Assembly (NCBI GenBank): GCA_963703015.1
Contig: OY969779.1
Span: 2,170,001 to 2,234,000 of the forward strand
DNA length: 64,000 nucleotides
From: Methanobacterium_B sp963703015
GTDB taxonomy: Archaea > Methanobacteriota > Methanobacteria > Methanobacteriales > Methanobacteriaceae
Direction of reading: 5' to 3'
Under the pieces are notes generated by a model. It was given only the letters and a program-made list of their open reading frames with translations. It did no database searches and was not told the origin of the DNA. The translations under genes and the position numbers were made by a program. Every line of letters starts with the position of its first letter. The first letter of the stretch is position 1. This document shows positions 9,659-17,927 of this stretch, one piece after another.

Positions 9659-11239
9659 ATGATGATGGAATACAAGAGGATAATCAATTTACTCTGGATA
9701 ATACCGGGAATAGTTGCATTTTTCCTGGCTTTAATCCCTACTGTTGCAAATTCATGGCCACTGACCCTTGATATATACACGCATATTCACATTGCTCAAG
9801 TTTACAGCCAATATGGAATCACATTAGTTGATCCACTCACAAACCCTCCTACAGGAACACCTATAGCTTACCCTCCTCTGTTTAGTTTGATATTAACGTT
9901 TTTAACAGGTATTTTTAAGATAGACTACTTCACCATAGCCAGGGTGTTACAACCTGTCCTTGCTTTGCTTGCTGTTTCATCCATCGCCTACACAGCAAAA
10001 AAATTTTATGGAAATTATGCCGGGATATCTGCAGGATTTCTCATAATCTCAAGTTTTCTATTTGTGAGATTCATATCTCCACTACCAGAAACCCTTGCAA
10101 TGATATTTGTGCCTCTGACAATCTATTTCTATTACAAATCAGCAGTTTCCAAAGAGTATAAATACGCAATTTTATCCAGCTTCCTGTTTTTAGTAGTTAT
10201 ATTAACGCACCAAGCAACAACTTTAATACTGTTTACAACTGTGACAGCAATTACAATTGTCACAGCCCTAATTAACAGGGACAAAATTTATATATACATC
10301 TACCCCTTGTTTCTTTCAATACCCTTAATAATAGGGATTTTACTTTCATTAGCTGCCTTGGTTGTAGCACCAAGCTTCGTATCCAAAATTTTAAGCTACG
10401 GAGTAACAGCTGTCACAGGTTACACATCCACACTACCAATCAGTGATCCAATCAGTGTTTACAAATACCTGGTTTACTTGGGTGTGGTACTCATATTTGC
10501 AATAGCAGGAGCAACAGTTGCCCTTAAAAGACGTGAAACAAGGGATATATTCATTTTGGTATGGATAGTGGCGGTTTTCTTGATGAGCAATTCCTACTGG
10601 TTTGGAGTGAATGTCTACACCATAAGAGTACTTGTACACCTTCTGATTCCACTATCAATACTTGGAGGGCTTGGTTTAAGTTACATCTACTTGGATTACA
10701 AAAAAACAGAATTCACAAGTATCAGGATCAGAACTGCACTACTTATAGTGGTATTCATTGTGGCCACCCTGTTTGGATATGTAACTGTATCAGATCCCCA
10801 GATAAACCAACTCCCGAAATACAATGCACAGCCCTACAATCAAACATACTTAATAATACCACAACTTACACCACCAACCAACTCAGAAGTGGAATTAGCT
10901 GATTGGTTCAAACAAAACGCAGATAAAAATTCATCTGTAGTTTCTAACAACTATGCAGTTAATTTGTTTTTACAATCTGAAACTGACCAACCAATAGCAG
11001 GTGTTCAATCATCAGAACATGTTATTGAATGGGGATTTGGACCTGATGAACTCAAACAAAAGAATATAGGTTACTACGTGTTTGATAAAAGACTTAATTA
11101 CACATCTAACTCCACTGAAAAAATCATAAGTGAAGGTAGCTTCATCTTCTACAACAACCACAACAACATCAGCTCGCTACTACCGTCAAGCTCTCAACTC
11201 GTTTATCAAAACCAGAATTTCATGGTATTCAAGATATAA
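9659..11239 (+). CDS. Polytopic membrane protein, probable GT-C-type glycosyltransferase
   Basis: The protein has about 526 residues with about 11-12 membrane helices in the first 400 residues and a soluble C-terminal domain of about 120 residues that would face outside. The loop after the first helix contains LTLDIYTHIHIAQVYSQYG, an acidic segment placed like the catalytic loop of GT-C enzymes that use lipid-phosphate sugar donors. PIAYPPLFSLIL follows, a pattern common in this fold. The ribosome site GGAAGGA (9649-9655) is followed by three consecutive ATGs (9659, 9662, 9665), so the exact start is uncertain; an in-frame TTG at 9647 lies before the site. It is not clearly the oligosaccharyltransferase AglB: no WWDYG-like motif was seen. 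Confidence 0.65.
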   Translation: MMMEYKRIINLLWIIPGIVAFFLALIPTVANSWPLTLDIYTHIHIAQVYSQYGITLVDPLTNPPTGTPIAYPPLFSLILTFLTGIFKIDYFTIARVLQPVLALLAVSSIAYTAKKFYGNYAGISAGFLIISSFLFVRFISPLPETLAMIFVPLTIYFYYKSAVSKEYKYAILSSFLFLVVILTHQATTLILFTTVTAITIVTALINRDKIYIYIYPLFLSIPLIIGILLSLAALVVAPSFVSKILSYGVTAVTGYTSTLPISDPISVYKYLVYLGVVLIFAIAGATVALKRRETRDIFILVWIVAVFLMSNSYWFGVNVYTIRVLVHLLIPLSILGGLGLSYIYLDYKKTEFTSIRIRTALLIVVFIVATLFGYVTVSDPQINQLPKYNAQPYNQTYLIIPQLTPPTNSEVELADWFKQNADKNSSVVSNNYAVNLFLQSETDQPIAGVQSSEHVIEWGFGPDELKQKNIGYYVFDKRLNYTSNSTEKIISEGSFIFYNNHNNISSLLPSSSQLVYQNQNFMVFKI

Positions 11240-11304
11240 ATTGATTATAATGGTTATTAATAGGTTTATAATTGAATTTATAAAGATTTAAAGGAATGTT
11301 GAAC

Positions 11305-12489
11305 ATGAAAATAGCTTTAGTTGCACCCATGGATCCGAAAACAGGGATAAGTAATTACACAGAGACCCTGGCCATCGAACTTTTAAAGCTTGGCCAAAAA
11401 GTGGATATTGTGGCACCTGAAAACTCAAAAAATACACAACTCACCAAGATGGATGGCGTGAACCACACACTCCCAGAAGATTACAAGGTTTCCAACCATG
11501 ATGTAACCCATTTTCAGCTTGCAAACTCTCCACTTCACGAATTTCAACTTCATTTAATTCAGGATCATAAAAAAGACCTAACCTTAAACTCGAACATCAT
11601 CACAACAGTTCATGATGCGAGAAATTTTGATGTATTCAACTTCAAATGTTCTAAATGCATATTATTTGGACTACAACTTCCTGAATCAAAATTGATCTAT
11701 CCCTACGATGTGGTTGACAGGGGTTTTCAAAGAATAAGTAATCTTCTCCTGTTTCACAACACAAGTGCCATTGATGAATATAAAACCCGTTACAACCTCG
11801 ATCAATCAATATTTAGGCGGGTACTTCATCCAGCCTATAGAATACCGGGCATAGACAGCTCTTGGAAACTAGAGGGTGGTAGTATCAAAACTTTGGTTGC
11901 ACCGGGATACATATCGCCCTACAAAGGTCAGGATATTTTAATTAAAGCAGTTAAAAGCTTAGATATGAATTTTAAACTGATATTTGTTGGGAAGATTTTG
12001 GATGATGACTATGGTAGGTATCTCCGTAACTTGGTAACTGAAAATCAATTGGAAAAAAAGGTGGAGTTCAAGGGATTTGTATCAGAAGAGGAATTTATCA
12101 AAACAATAGACAATGCCGAGGCAGTACTGGTACCTAGACTCACGAGTCCATGGCTCAAGAATAAATCAGTTTTCAAGTTGAGGAAACTCATGGGTTTAAA
12201 TGTATTAATTAATCAATCCACCAGCGGAGTTTTAACCAAGGCTTTGGCATCTGGAAAACCAGTAATATGTTCAAAAAATCAGGGATTTGCAGATTACATA
12301 AATGAAGATAATGGTATAATGTGTACCAATACAGCTGAGAGTTGGGCTCAAGCAATGAAATATATCCTGAAAACTCCAAATAAAACAAAGGAAATGTCTG
12401 TTAAATCCAGACAATTTGCTGAGGAGGAGTTGAGCCCTAAAAAAATTGCAGAAGAACACCTTAAATTCTACGGTATAAATCTAAAATAA
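11305..12489 (+). CDS. Family 4 glycosyltransferase with atypical EX7E region
   Basis: This 394-residue GT-B protein begins MKIALVAPMDPKTGISNYTE, followed by HDVTHFQLANSP and TVHDARNF in the acceptor domain. The donor domain starts with VAPGYISPYKGQDILIKAV near residue 205. The usual EX7E motif is replaced by STSGVLTKALASGKPVICS: the second Glu is Lys, so activity may be altered. A Cys pair (FKCSKC) lies near residue 112. An ATG at 11296 directly abuts the AAGGA ribosome site (11291-11295), so ATG 11305 with 9-base spacing is preferred. It lies between the GT-C-like and DUF2206-like genes on the same strand, with short gaps that suggest one transcript. Confidence 0.8.
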   Translation: MKIALVAPMDPKTGISNYTETLAIELLKLGQKVDIVAPENSKNTQLTKMDGVNHTLPEDYKVSNHDVTHFQLANSPLHEFQLHLIQDHKKDLTLNSNIITTVHDARNFDVFNFKCSKCILFGLQLPESKLIYPYDVVDRGFQRISNLLLFHNTSAIDEYKTRYNLDQSIFRRVLHPAYRIPGIDSSWKLEGGSIKTLVAPGYISPYKGQDILIKAVKSLDMNFKLIFVGKILDDDYGRYLRNLVTENQLEKKVEFKGFVSEEEFIKTIDNAEAVLVPRLTSPWLKNKSVFKLRKLMGLNVLINQSTSGVLTKALASGKPVICSKNQGFADYINEDNGIMCTNTAESWAQAMKYILKTPNKTKEMSVKSRQFAEEELSPKKIAEEHLKFYGINLK

Positions 12490-12505
12490 AAAAACAGGTT
12501 AAATC

Positions 12506-14686
12506 ATGAAATTATTAAATCCCCTTAAAATGAATGATTGGAATATTCGATATCTCATTATCACTGTTGTGCTGTTCCAGATTTTGCTTTGGACTTCCAT
12601 AATAGCGGATTTTTACGGAATTGACATCCCACTTTTGAGGGGAGTTTCAGCATTAATAGCTCTATTTTTCCTCAATGGTATATTAATCCTCAGAATTCTC
12701 CGAATTCATGAACTTGACAGTATCAGAAATCTGCTTTATGCATTTGGTTTGAGTACTGCATCTATAATGTTCTTTGGAATGCTGGTTGATTTTGCATATC
12801 CATTGATGGGCATAACCCAACCAATATCAACTGATCCTCTGTTGATCACATTTACAATATTTACAGGGTTTCTCTGTTATTTGAGTTACAGAAGGGATAA
12901 AAATTACAACCAACCTGAAATAATAGATACAAAGGGTTACTCAACACCCCTCCTAATATTTATGCTGCTCCCATTTACAGGAATATTTGGAGCCTACTTA
13001 ATGAACACATATGGAAGTAATGCTCTTCTCATAATCATGTTCTTTTTAATAGCAATTGTACCATTTTTAGTGGCCTACAACAAGTTCATCCCTAAAAAGA
13101 TGTATCCATTTGCGATATTTTCCATTGCATTGACACTCCTCTTTTCAACATCACTCATCTCATCCTACATAGTTGGATGGGACATAAACCTGGAGTACTA
13201 CTTCACCAACTTGGTTGTTACCAACTCATACTGGAATTCATCAGTGCCAGATCTTTTAAATGCAATGTTAAGTCTGGTTATAATAGTTCCAATTTTCTCC
13301 AAAATTTCAGGTTTGTCTGTTGTAACCATATTCAAGGTTGTATATCCATTCCTGTTTGTATTGGTACCAATTGGACTTTACTCAATATTTTCTAGGCAGA
13401 CCAACAAAAAAATAGCCTTCTTTGCATGTTTCCTTTTTGTAACAATATTCATGTTCTTTTTGGAGATGCCCTACCTCGCAAGACAGGAAATTGGGGAACT
13501 ATTCTTTGTGCTCATGATAATGCTCATGATAGAGGATGGTGTATCAGATAAAAACATCTTGATAATGACCATGATCTTCATACCTGCCCTGTTAGTGTCT
13601 CATTATTCCATGGACTACATCTACATATTTCTGGTAGTAACTGCCTACTTGATAATTTTACTTAGAAATATGAATTTGGCCAAAAAATATCCAATTCTGG
13701 CCAAATGGCCATTTATCAGCTTTTTCTTTAAGAGAACAGATCAATATGAAAAACCCAAGATGAGGTACAAACTCCAGATACTACTTTTATTGAGTGTCAC
13801 AGTTGTTTACTACCTGTTTGTTTCAAGTTCTGTGCTTTTCCACTTAACAGTTACCACAATAAACAACCTCATCACTCTAAGCTACCTTTTCCTGTTTAAT
13901 CCACGTGCTCTTATGGCTGTAGGTATTGTTACCAGTGAAAAATCTTTTTTAAGAAGCATTGCCCTGGTGATGCACCTTTTGATAGAATTTTTGATATTTG
14001 TGGGAATTGTTTCGTTGTTGTACAGGCGTACAAAAATGAAATTCAACGAAAATTTCGGCTTGTTTTCGGTTATGAGCTTTTTACTTTTGATATTGGTACT
14101 TGTTGTACCATTCCTTGCAGGTGCACTCAACCCTGAAAGATTCTATCAAATAGCCCTGATATTTTTGTCTGTTTTCTTTGTTGTGGGATGGTTACAGTTT
14201 TTCAACTTCCTAAACAAAAAATTAGGATCAAGATGGTCCAAAGAATCAGTTAAACAGTCATCATTTAAACTCATGGCCCTGTTTCTGGCTGTTTCACTAC
14301 TGTTTAATGGGGGAGTTGTGTACGAACTTCTGCATGATAAACCTGCTTCATTGGTCCTTCACAGTTCAATGGACGGACCTAAGTTTAACACCCTTGAAGT
14401 TACTGGTGCAGAGTGGATAACTCAATACAGGGACAACGATAATGTTTATGCAGATTCGTACAGATTTTTACTCCTAAATGGCTTCATACCATACGATAAA
14501 ACTAAACCAGTGAGTTATTCGCCAAATGGTGGATCTTACATGTTTTTAGGTACATACAATCTATTAACTGGAGAGTTTGGTATACCTACTCCTGGTCAAA
14601 CCACCCTAACCTATTACAGCATAGCCAACCTGACGAATCAGGCCAGTAGCATATACGACAATGGTGGATCAAAAATATTCCTTTAG
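12506..14686 (+). CDS. Large polytopic membrane protein, DUF2206-like
   Basis: This 726-residue protein has about 15 or more hydrophobic helices and a C-terminal soluble part of about 100 residues (EWITQYRDNDNVYADSYRFLLLNG ... GSYMFLGTYNLLTGEFG). Length, helix number and tail resemble the archaeal DUF2206 membrane family, which is found near glycosyltransferases in methanogens and probably has a GT-C-like fold. It starts 16 bases after the preceding GT4 stop, with AGGTT as ribosome site, so it is part of the 8.5-14.7 kb run. The likely role is transferring a sugar from a lipid carrier on the outer face; this rests on fold resemblance and context only. Confidence 0.6.
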   Translation: MKLLNPLKMNDWNIRYLIITVVLFQILLWTSIIADFYGIDIPLLRGVSALIALFFLNGILILRILRIHELDSIRNLLYAFGLSTASIMFFGMLVDFAYPLMGITQPISTDPLLITFTIFTGFLCYLSYRRDKNYNQPEIIDTKGYSTPLLIFMLLPFTGIFGAYLMNTYGSNALLIIMFFLIAIVPFLVAYNKFIPKKMYPFAIFSIALTLLFSTSLISSYIVGWDINLEYYFTNLVVTNSYWNSSVPDLLNAMLSLVIIVPIFSKISGLSVVTIFKVVYPFLFVLVPIGLYSIFSRQTNKKIAFFACFLFVTIFMFFLEMPYLARQEIGELFFVLMIMLMIEDGVSDKNILIMTMIFIPALLVSHYSMDYIYIFLVVTAYLIILLRNMNLAKKYPILAKWPFISFFFKRTDQYEKPKMRYKLQILLLLSVTVVYYLFVSSSVLFHLTVTTINNLITLSYLFLFNPRALMAVGIVTSEKSFLRSIALVMHLLIEFLIFVGIVSLLYRRTKMKFNENFGLFSVMSFLLLILVLVVPFLAGALNPERFYQIALIFLSVFFVVGWLQFFNFLNKKLGSRWSKESVKQSSFKLMALFLAVSLLFNGGVVYELLHDKPASLVLHSSMDGPKFNTLEVTGAEWITQYRDNDNVYADSYRFLLLNGFIPYDKTKPVSYSPNGGSYMFLGTYNLLTGEFGIPTPGQTTLTYYSIANLTNQASSIYDNGGSKIFL

Positions 14687-14751
14687 AAACAAAAAATAGG
14701 GTAAAATCTAAAACCAATTACAGGGTTTATTATCTAAAAAAAACATGGGAT

Positions 14752-15795
14752 TTAGATCAATAACATAATTCCATCCCATGTACCATTTAGAAATGATCTG
14801 AGTTTGGTTTGATCTCTACGTACAAATGTGAGTGAAAATAGTATTTTCCAGAAGAAGTAAAGGAAGTAATATAAGCTTGAAGTGAAACATTCCCACAGAT
14901 TTTCGTTGAGTTTCATGAAGAGGAACCTGTTTCTGATCATGTAGTAAATGCTCAGTGCACCAGCATCTGAACCATAACATTTGTGCCAAATTTTTGAATT
15001 ATGGGTATAAATGGTTTTAAACCCTGCTTTTTTACCTCTCATACACCAGTCTATCTCTTCCCAGTAGGTGAAGTAGTCTGGATTAAAGAAACCAACGGTT
15101 TCTCCAAGTTTTTGACTCACGAGCATGCATGAACCTTCAACATAGTCCACGATCCTATCATTGTTGTACTGCCCATTATCCGTTTCATCCTTAGCAACAG
15201 GATGGGGTTCTGAGGTGTTTAGGTTGATGTTTCCACCAGCAAAACTCATGAGATTTGAAACTTCATTGGAGTTGTAGTAATAAATTTTTGGACCTGCAAA
15301 TCCCACATCTTTAAATTTGGAAACAGAATTTATCATATTTATAAGAAATTGGGGATCAACTACGGTGTCATTGTTTAATAGCAAATAATAATCTGGTTTT
15401 AGTTTATTGGATGCGAATTTAAGTGCAATATTGTTACCACCTGTAAAACCATAGTTAGAATCGTTTTTGATCATGATGATGTTTTCGAGTCTGCTGTTGT
15501 TTATAAAATTGGTTGGGTCAAGCTCAACAGATTCTAAATCTTTTAAATCAATTTCAAACACATTTTTAACTCTATTTTGGGGATGGTTTTTGTTCTTGAT
15601 TCTTTGATAATAATTTCTGATCTGTTCGATGGAATCATCATGGGAGGCATTATCAACCAATATCATATGGTAATTAGGATAATCTAAACCATTAATAGAT
15701 TCCAAACATTCTATGGTGTCCTGCCATCCATTCCAATTCAGTACAATGAATGCAACTCTTGGATAGGTTGGATTTTCATTTAGAAATTTGCCCAT
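14752..15795 (-). CDS. Family 2 glycosyltransferase, rhamnosyltransferase-like
   Basis: This protein of about 347 residues has the blocks typical of dTDP-rhamnose-type GT2 enzymes: VAFIVLNWNGWQDTIECLES at the N-terminus, MILVDNASHDDS, GFTGGNNIALK, the DxD-like LLLNNDTVVDP, and the C-terminal FTYWEEIDWCMRGKKAGFKT with IWHKCYGS. The region at residues about 55-95 between the first strand and the GGN block carries an unusual charged insertion (YYQRIKNKNHPQNRVK). A GTG at 15816 is in frame, but the ATG at 15795 follows GAAGGGA. It ends convergent with the DUF2206-like gene. A dTDP-rhamnose pathway is encoded at 60.3-62.7 kb and could feed it. Confidence 0.85.
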   Translation of the reverse strand: MGKFLNENPTYPRVAFIVLNWNGWQDTIECLESINGLDYPNYHMILVDNASHDDSIEQIRNYYQRIKNKNHPQNRVKNVFEIDLKDLESVELDPTNFINNSRLENIIMIKNDSNYGFTGGNNIALKFASNKLKPDYYLLLNNDTVVDPQFLINMINSVSKFKDVGFAGPKIYYYNSNEVSNLMSFAGGNINLNTSEPHPVAKDETDNGQYNNDRIVDYVEGSCMLVSQKLGETVGFFNPDYFTYWEEIDWCMRGKKAGFKTIYTHNSKIWHKCYGSDAGALSIYYMIRNRFLFMKLNENLWECFTSSLYYFLYFFWKILFSLTFVRRDQTKLRSFLNGTWDGIMLLI

Positions 15796-16506
15796 ACTAT
15801 TATTATTTCCCTTCACTCCGTTAATATTTTTTTACAAAAATAATTTCTAAACCCATCAATCCTCCCAACTAAAAACAGACACATGTCAAATTTAAAATGG
15901 AGGGATGTGCTTTTCTAACAAAAATATTGGGTTTGAATTGAAAGTAAATAGATGATACTATCTAAATATTTAATTTTTGTTTAACTTTTTTTAAATATTG
16001 TAGAGAATTCATACATTTTCACAAAAAAATTTGCCTATTAATCGATATGTGCTAGTTTTCACAAAAACAATATTTGGAATTTTTCAAGATTTCTGAAGTG
16101 GATATTATTAGTTTAAAGTAGGATACCATGGATAAACTACCATTAAAATATGTTTTAGGGGATATATTTTTACTAATATTGTTCATTTTTTTTTAATTCT
16201 CTATGATTGTTGTTTGATTATCTTATTGTCTTGCTATTTGGTGGAGTATTCTACAAAAATTGAGGTTCTTTTATACTTCGTTAAACTACTATTGTTTTTC
16301 GATATAATACGGTTTAAACAGCCTATTACAATCTATTGCATCGAAATAAGCAACATTTATTAACTTCAAAAAACAATGTAAGTAGTGTGATTAGAAGTTT
16401 CTAGTGGTCCATCAATTTTCACAAAAAATCACAAAAAATCACAAAAAATCACAAAATTGATGGGTTGGGGAGCTGGGGAAAAAATGTCAAAGGGAAGGTT
16501 TAATGT
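15796..16506. other. Long AT-rich divergent intergenic region with repeats
   Basis: About 710 bases lie between divergent genes and hold no convincing coding frame. Three copies of a TTTTCACAAAAA-like element occur near 16015, 16056 and 16416; the last opens the repeat block described separately. AT-rich TATA-like stretches are numerous, so no single promoter can be assigned. Confidence 0.5.
16409..16463. repeat. 10-bp direct repeats enclosed by an 11-bp inverted repeat
   Basis: CCATCAATTTT at 16409-16419 is the exact reverse complement of AAAATTGATGG at 16453-16463. Between them lie three exact tandem copies of ACAAAAAATC (16421-16450) and a partial fourth. The block ends about 44 bases before the ATG at 16507, so the arms could form a hairpin in DNA or leader RNA. 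The function is unknown; a regulator-binding or transcript-structure role is possible. Confidence 0.75.
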
Positions 16507-17739
16507 ATGAAGTTTTCTGAAAAAAAGAAAAATTCAGTTGCAATTGTTGGAAGTCGAGGTATACCTAATAATTACGGAGGATTTGAATGTTTTACAGAAA
16601 ACATAAGCCAAAAACTTGCAGAGAAAGATTATGACATTTACGTAAGCTGTGAACATCATGAAGATGAAGATCCACCAGAAAAGTTCGAAGATGTCAACTT
16701 ATTTTACTTTCCAATCAAACATCCTAAATCAAACATGCTGGGCATGTTATATGAAATATTATACGATGCATACTCCTTGATCTACGCAAGCTTGAAGGTA
16801 GATCAAATTTACATGCTAGGCTACAGTGCATCAATATTCTTTTTTATACCCAAATTATTCGGTAAAAAACTTTATCTAAACCCTGATGGTTTTGAATGGA
16901 AAAGAAACAAATTCAGTGGAATGATAAAGTTCATGCTCAAAATTCAGGAGAGAATCGGTGTTTTCTGGGCAGACAAGATCATAGCAGATTCAATGGGAAT
17001 AAAAAACTACTACGATAACAAATATCAGAAAAGTTCCAAATTCATTGCCTACGGGGTAAATGAAATTCCAAAGATAAACTGGAACAAAGAATATTTACCA
17101 GAAACCTTGAAGGATCATCCTGGAATTGAAGCAAATTATTGGTTGTTAGTGGCAAGATTAGAGCCAGAAAACAATATTCACACAATAGTCGAAGGATATC
17201 TAAAAAGTACAACCGAAAAACCATTGGTAATAGTGGGAAACTTCCTTGATTCAGGTTACGAAAAAACCATTGTAGATATGACAGAGGGAATGGATGAATC
17301 TAAACAAATAATTTTCACAGGCGGAATCTACAATCAAAAAGCACTGAACATGTTGAGGCAGAACTGCTTTGGATACCTTCATGGACATTCTGTTGGAGGA
17401 ACCAACCCATCACTCATTGAAGCAATGGCCATGAAGAATGTATTATTAACCCACAAAAATCAATTCAATGAAGAAGTCTGTGAAGATACTGCACTGTACT
17501 TCAAAGATTCAAACGAACTGAAATCAAAAATGGACGACCTGGATGAATATCCTGAAAAATATCAGATAATGAAAACATTGGCTTTATTCCGTGTTAACCA
17601 GGAATATTCATGGGAAAAAATAGTATCAAAATATGATGATCTATTCGACAAAGAATACAATGAAACCGGAAAAAAACAGTATACGCCCGCAAAATCTCCA
17701 ATTACAAAGACATACAACTCAAAATCTAATTCAAAATGA
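16507..17739 (+). CDS. DUF1972/GT4 glycosyltransferase (rhamnosyltransferase-like)
   Basis: This is a 410-residue GT-B protein. The N-terminus SVAIVGSRGIPNNYGGFECFTENIS is the hallmark of the DUF1972 domain in bacterial and archaeal rhamnosyl/glycosyl transferases. LYLNPDGFEWKRNKFS and IIADSMGIKNYY follow near residues 120-165. The donor domain has LVARLEPENNIHTIVEG near residue 218 and HGHSVGGTNPSLIEAMAMKN near residues 295-315, with the second Glu of the donor motif conserved. The C-terminus has a Lys/Ser-rich tail. The enzyme probably extends a lipid-linked surface glycan with a deoxysugar; the acceptor is unknown. The ribosome site AAGGGAAGG precedes the start. Confidence 0.88.
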   Translation: MKFSEKKKNSVAIVGSRGIPNNYGGFECFTENISQKLAEKDYDIYVSCEHHEDEDPPEKFEDVNLFYFPIKHPKSNMLGMLYEILYDAYSLIYASLKVDQIYMLGYSASIFFFIPKLFGKKLYLNPDGFEWKRNKFSGMIKFMLKIQERIGVFWADKIIADSMGIKNYYDNKYQKSSKFIAYGVNEIPKINWNKEYLPETLKDHPGIEANYWLLVARLEPENNIHTIVEGYLKSTTEKPLVIVGNFLDSGYEKTIVDMTEGMDESKQIIFTGGIYNQKALNMLRQNCFGYLHGHSVGGTNPSLIEAMAMKNVLLTHKNQFNEEVCEDTALYFKDSNELKSKMDDLDEYPEKYQIMKTLALFRVNQEYSWEKIVSKYDDLFDKEYNETGKKQYTPAKSPITKTYNSKSNSK

Positions 17740-17850
17740 ACAAATATAAATTACCAAAAAAGCAATAGAAAACTCAAATTTGGGCCAGAAACTAATCTTT
17801 TGGCCCCAAAAAGAATAAATCCTTTACTTTTTATTTATTCAATAATACCT

Positions 17851-17861
17851 AAGGTGATATC
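17851..17861 (+). promoter_or_regulatory. Strong ribosome site preceding an apparent ATA start codon
   Basis: AAGGTGAT at 17851-17858 is followed after TATC by ATA at 17862, which is in frame with the large surface protein downstream. The arrangement GGTGA-4 bases-start is the same as at the gpsA gene (GGTGA-TTTA-ATG at 26141). No ATG, GTG or TTG lies between the preceding in-frame stop (17850-17852) and ATG 17928. Confidence 0.6.
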
Positions 17862-17927
17862 ATAACACCAATTATAAACGAAGTAATTGAAGATCATCAC
17901 TTAGAAATATTCGTCCTAGTTTTTATA

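Noticed and set aside
10561..10902. Plus-strand 113-residue frame inside the GT-C-like gene
   Set aside because: It overlaps a well-supported membrane protein in another frame and has no domain or ribosome site.
9659..11239. Oligosaccharyltransferase AglB
   Set aside because: No WWDYG-like motif was seen and the soluble domain is too small; only a general GT-C-type assignment is supported.
16421..16460. Short tandem repeats as a CRISPR array
   Set aside because: Units are 10 bp and contiguous without spacers.
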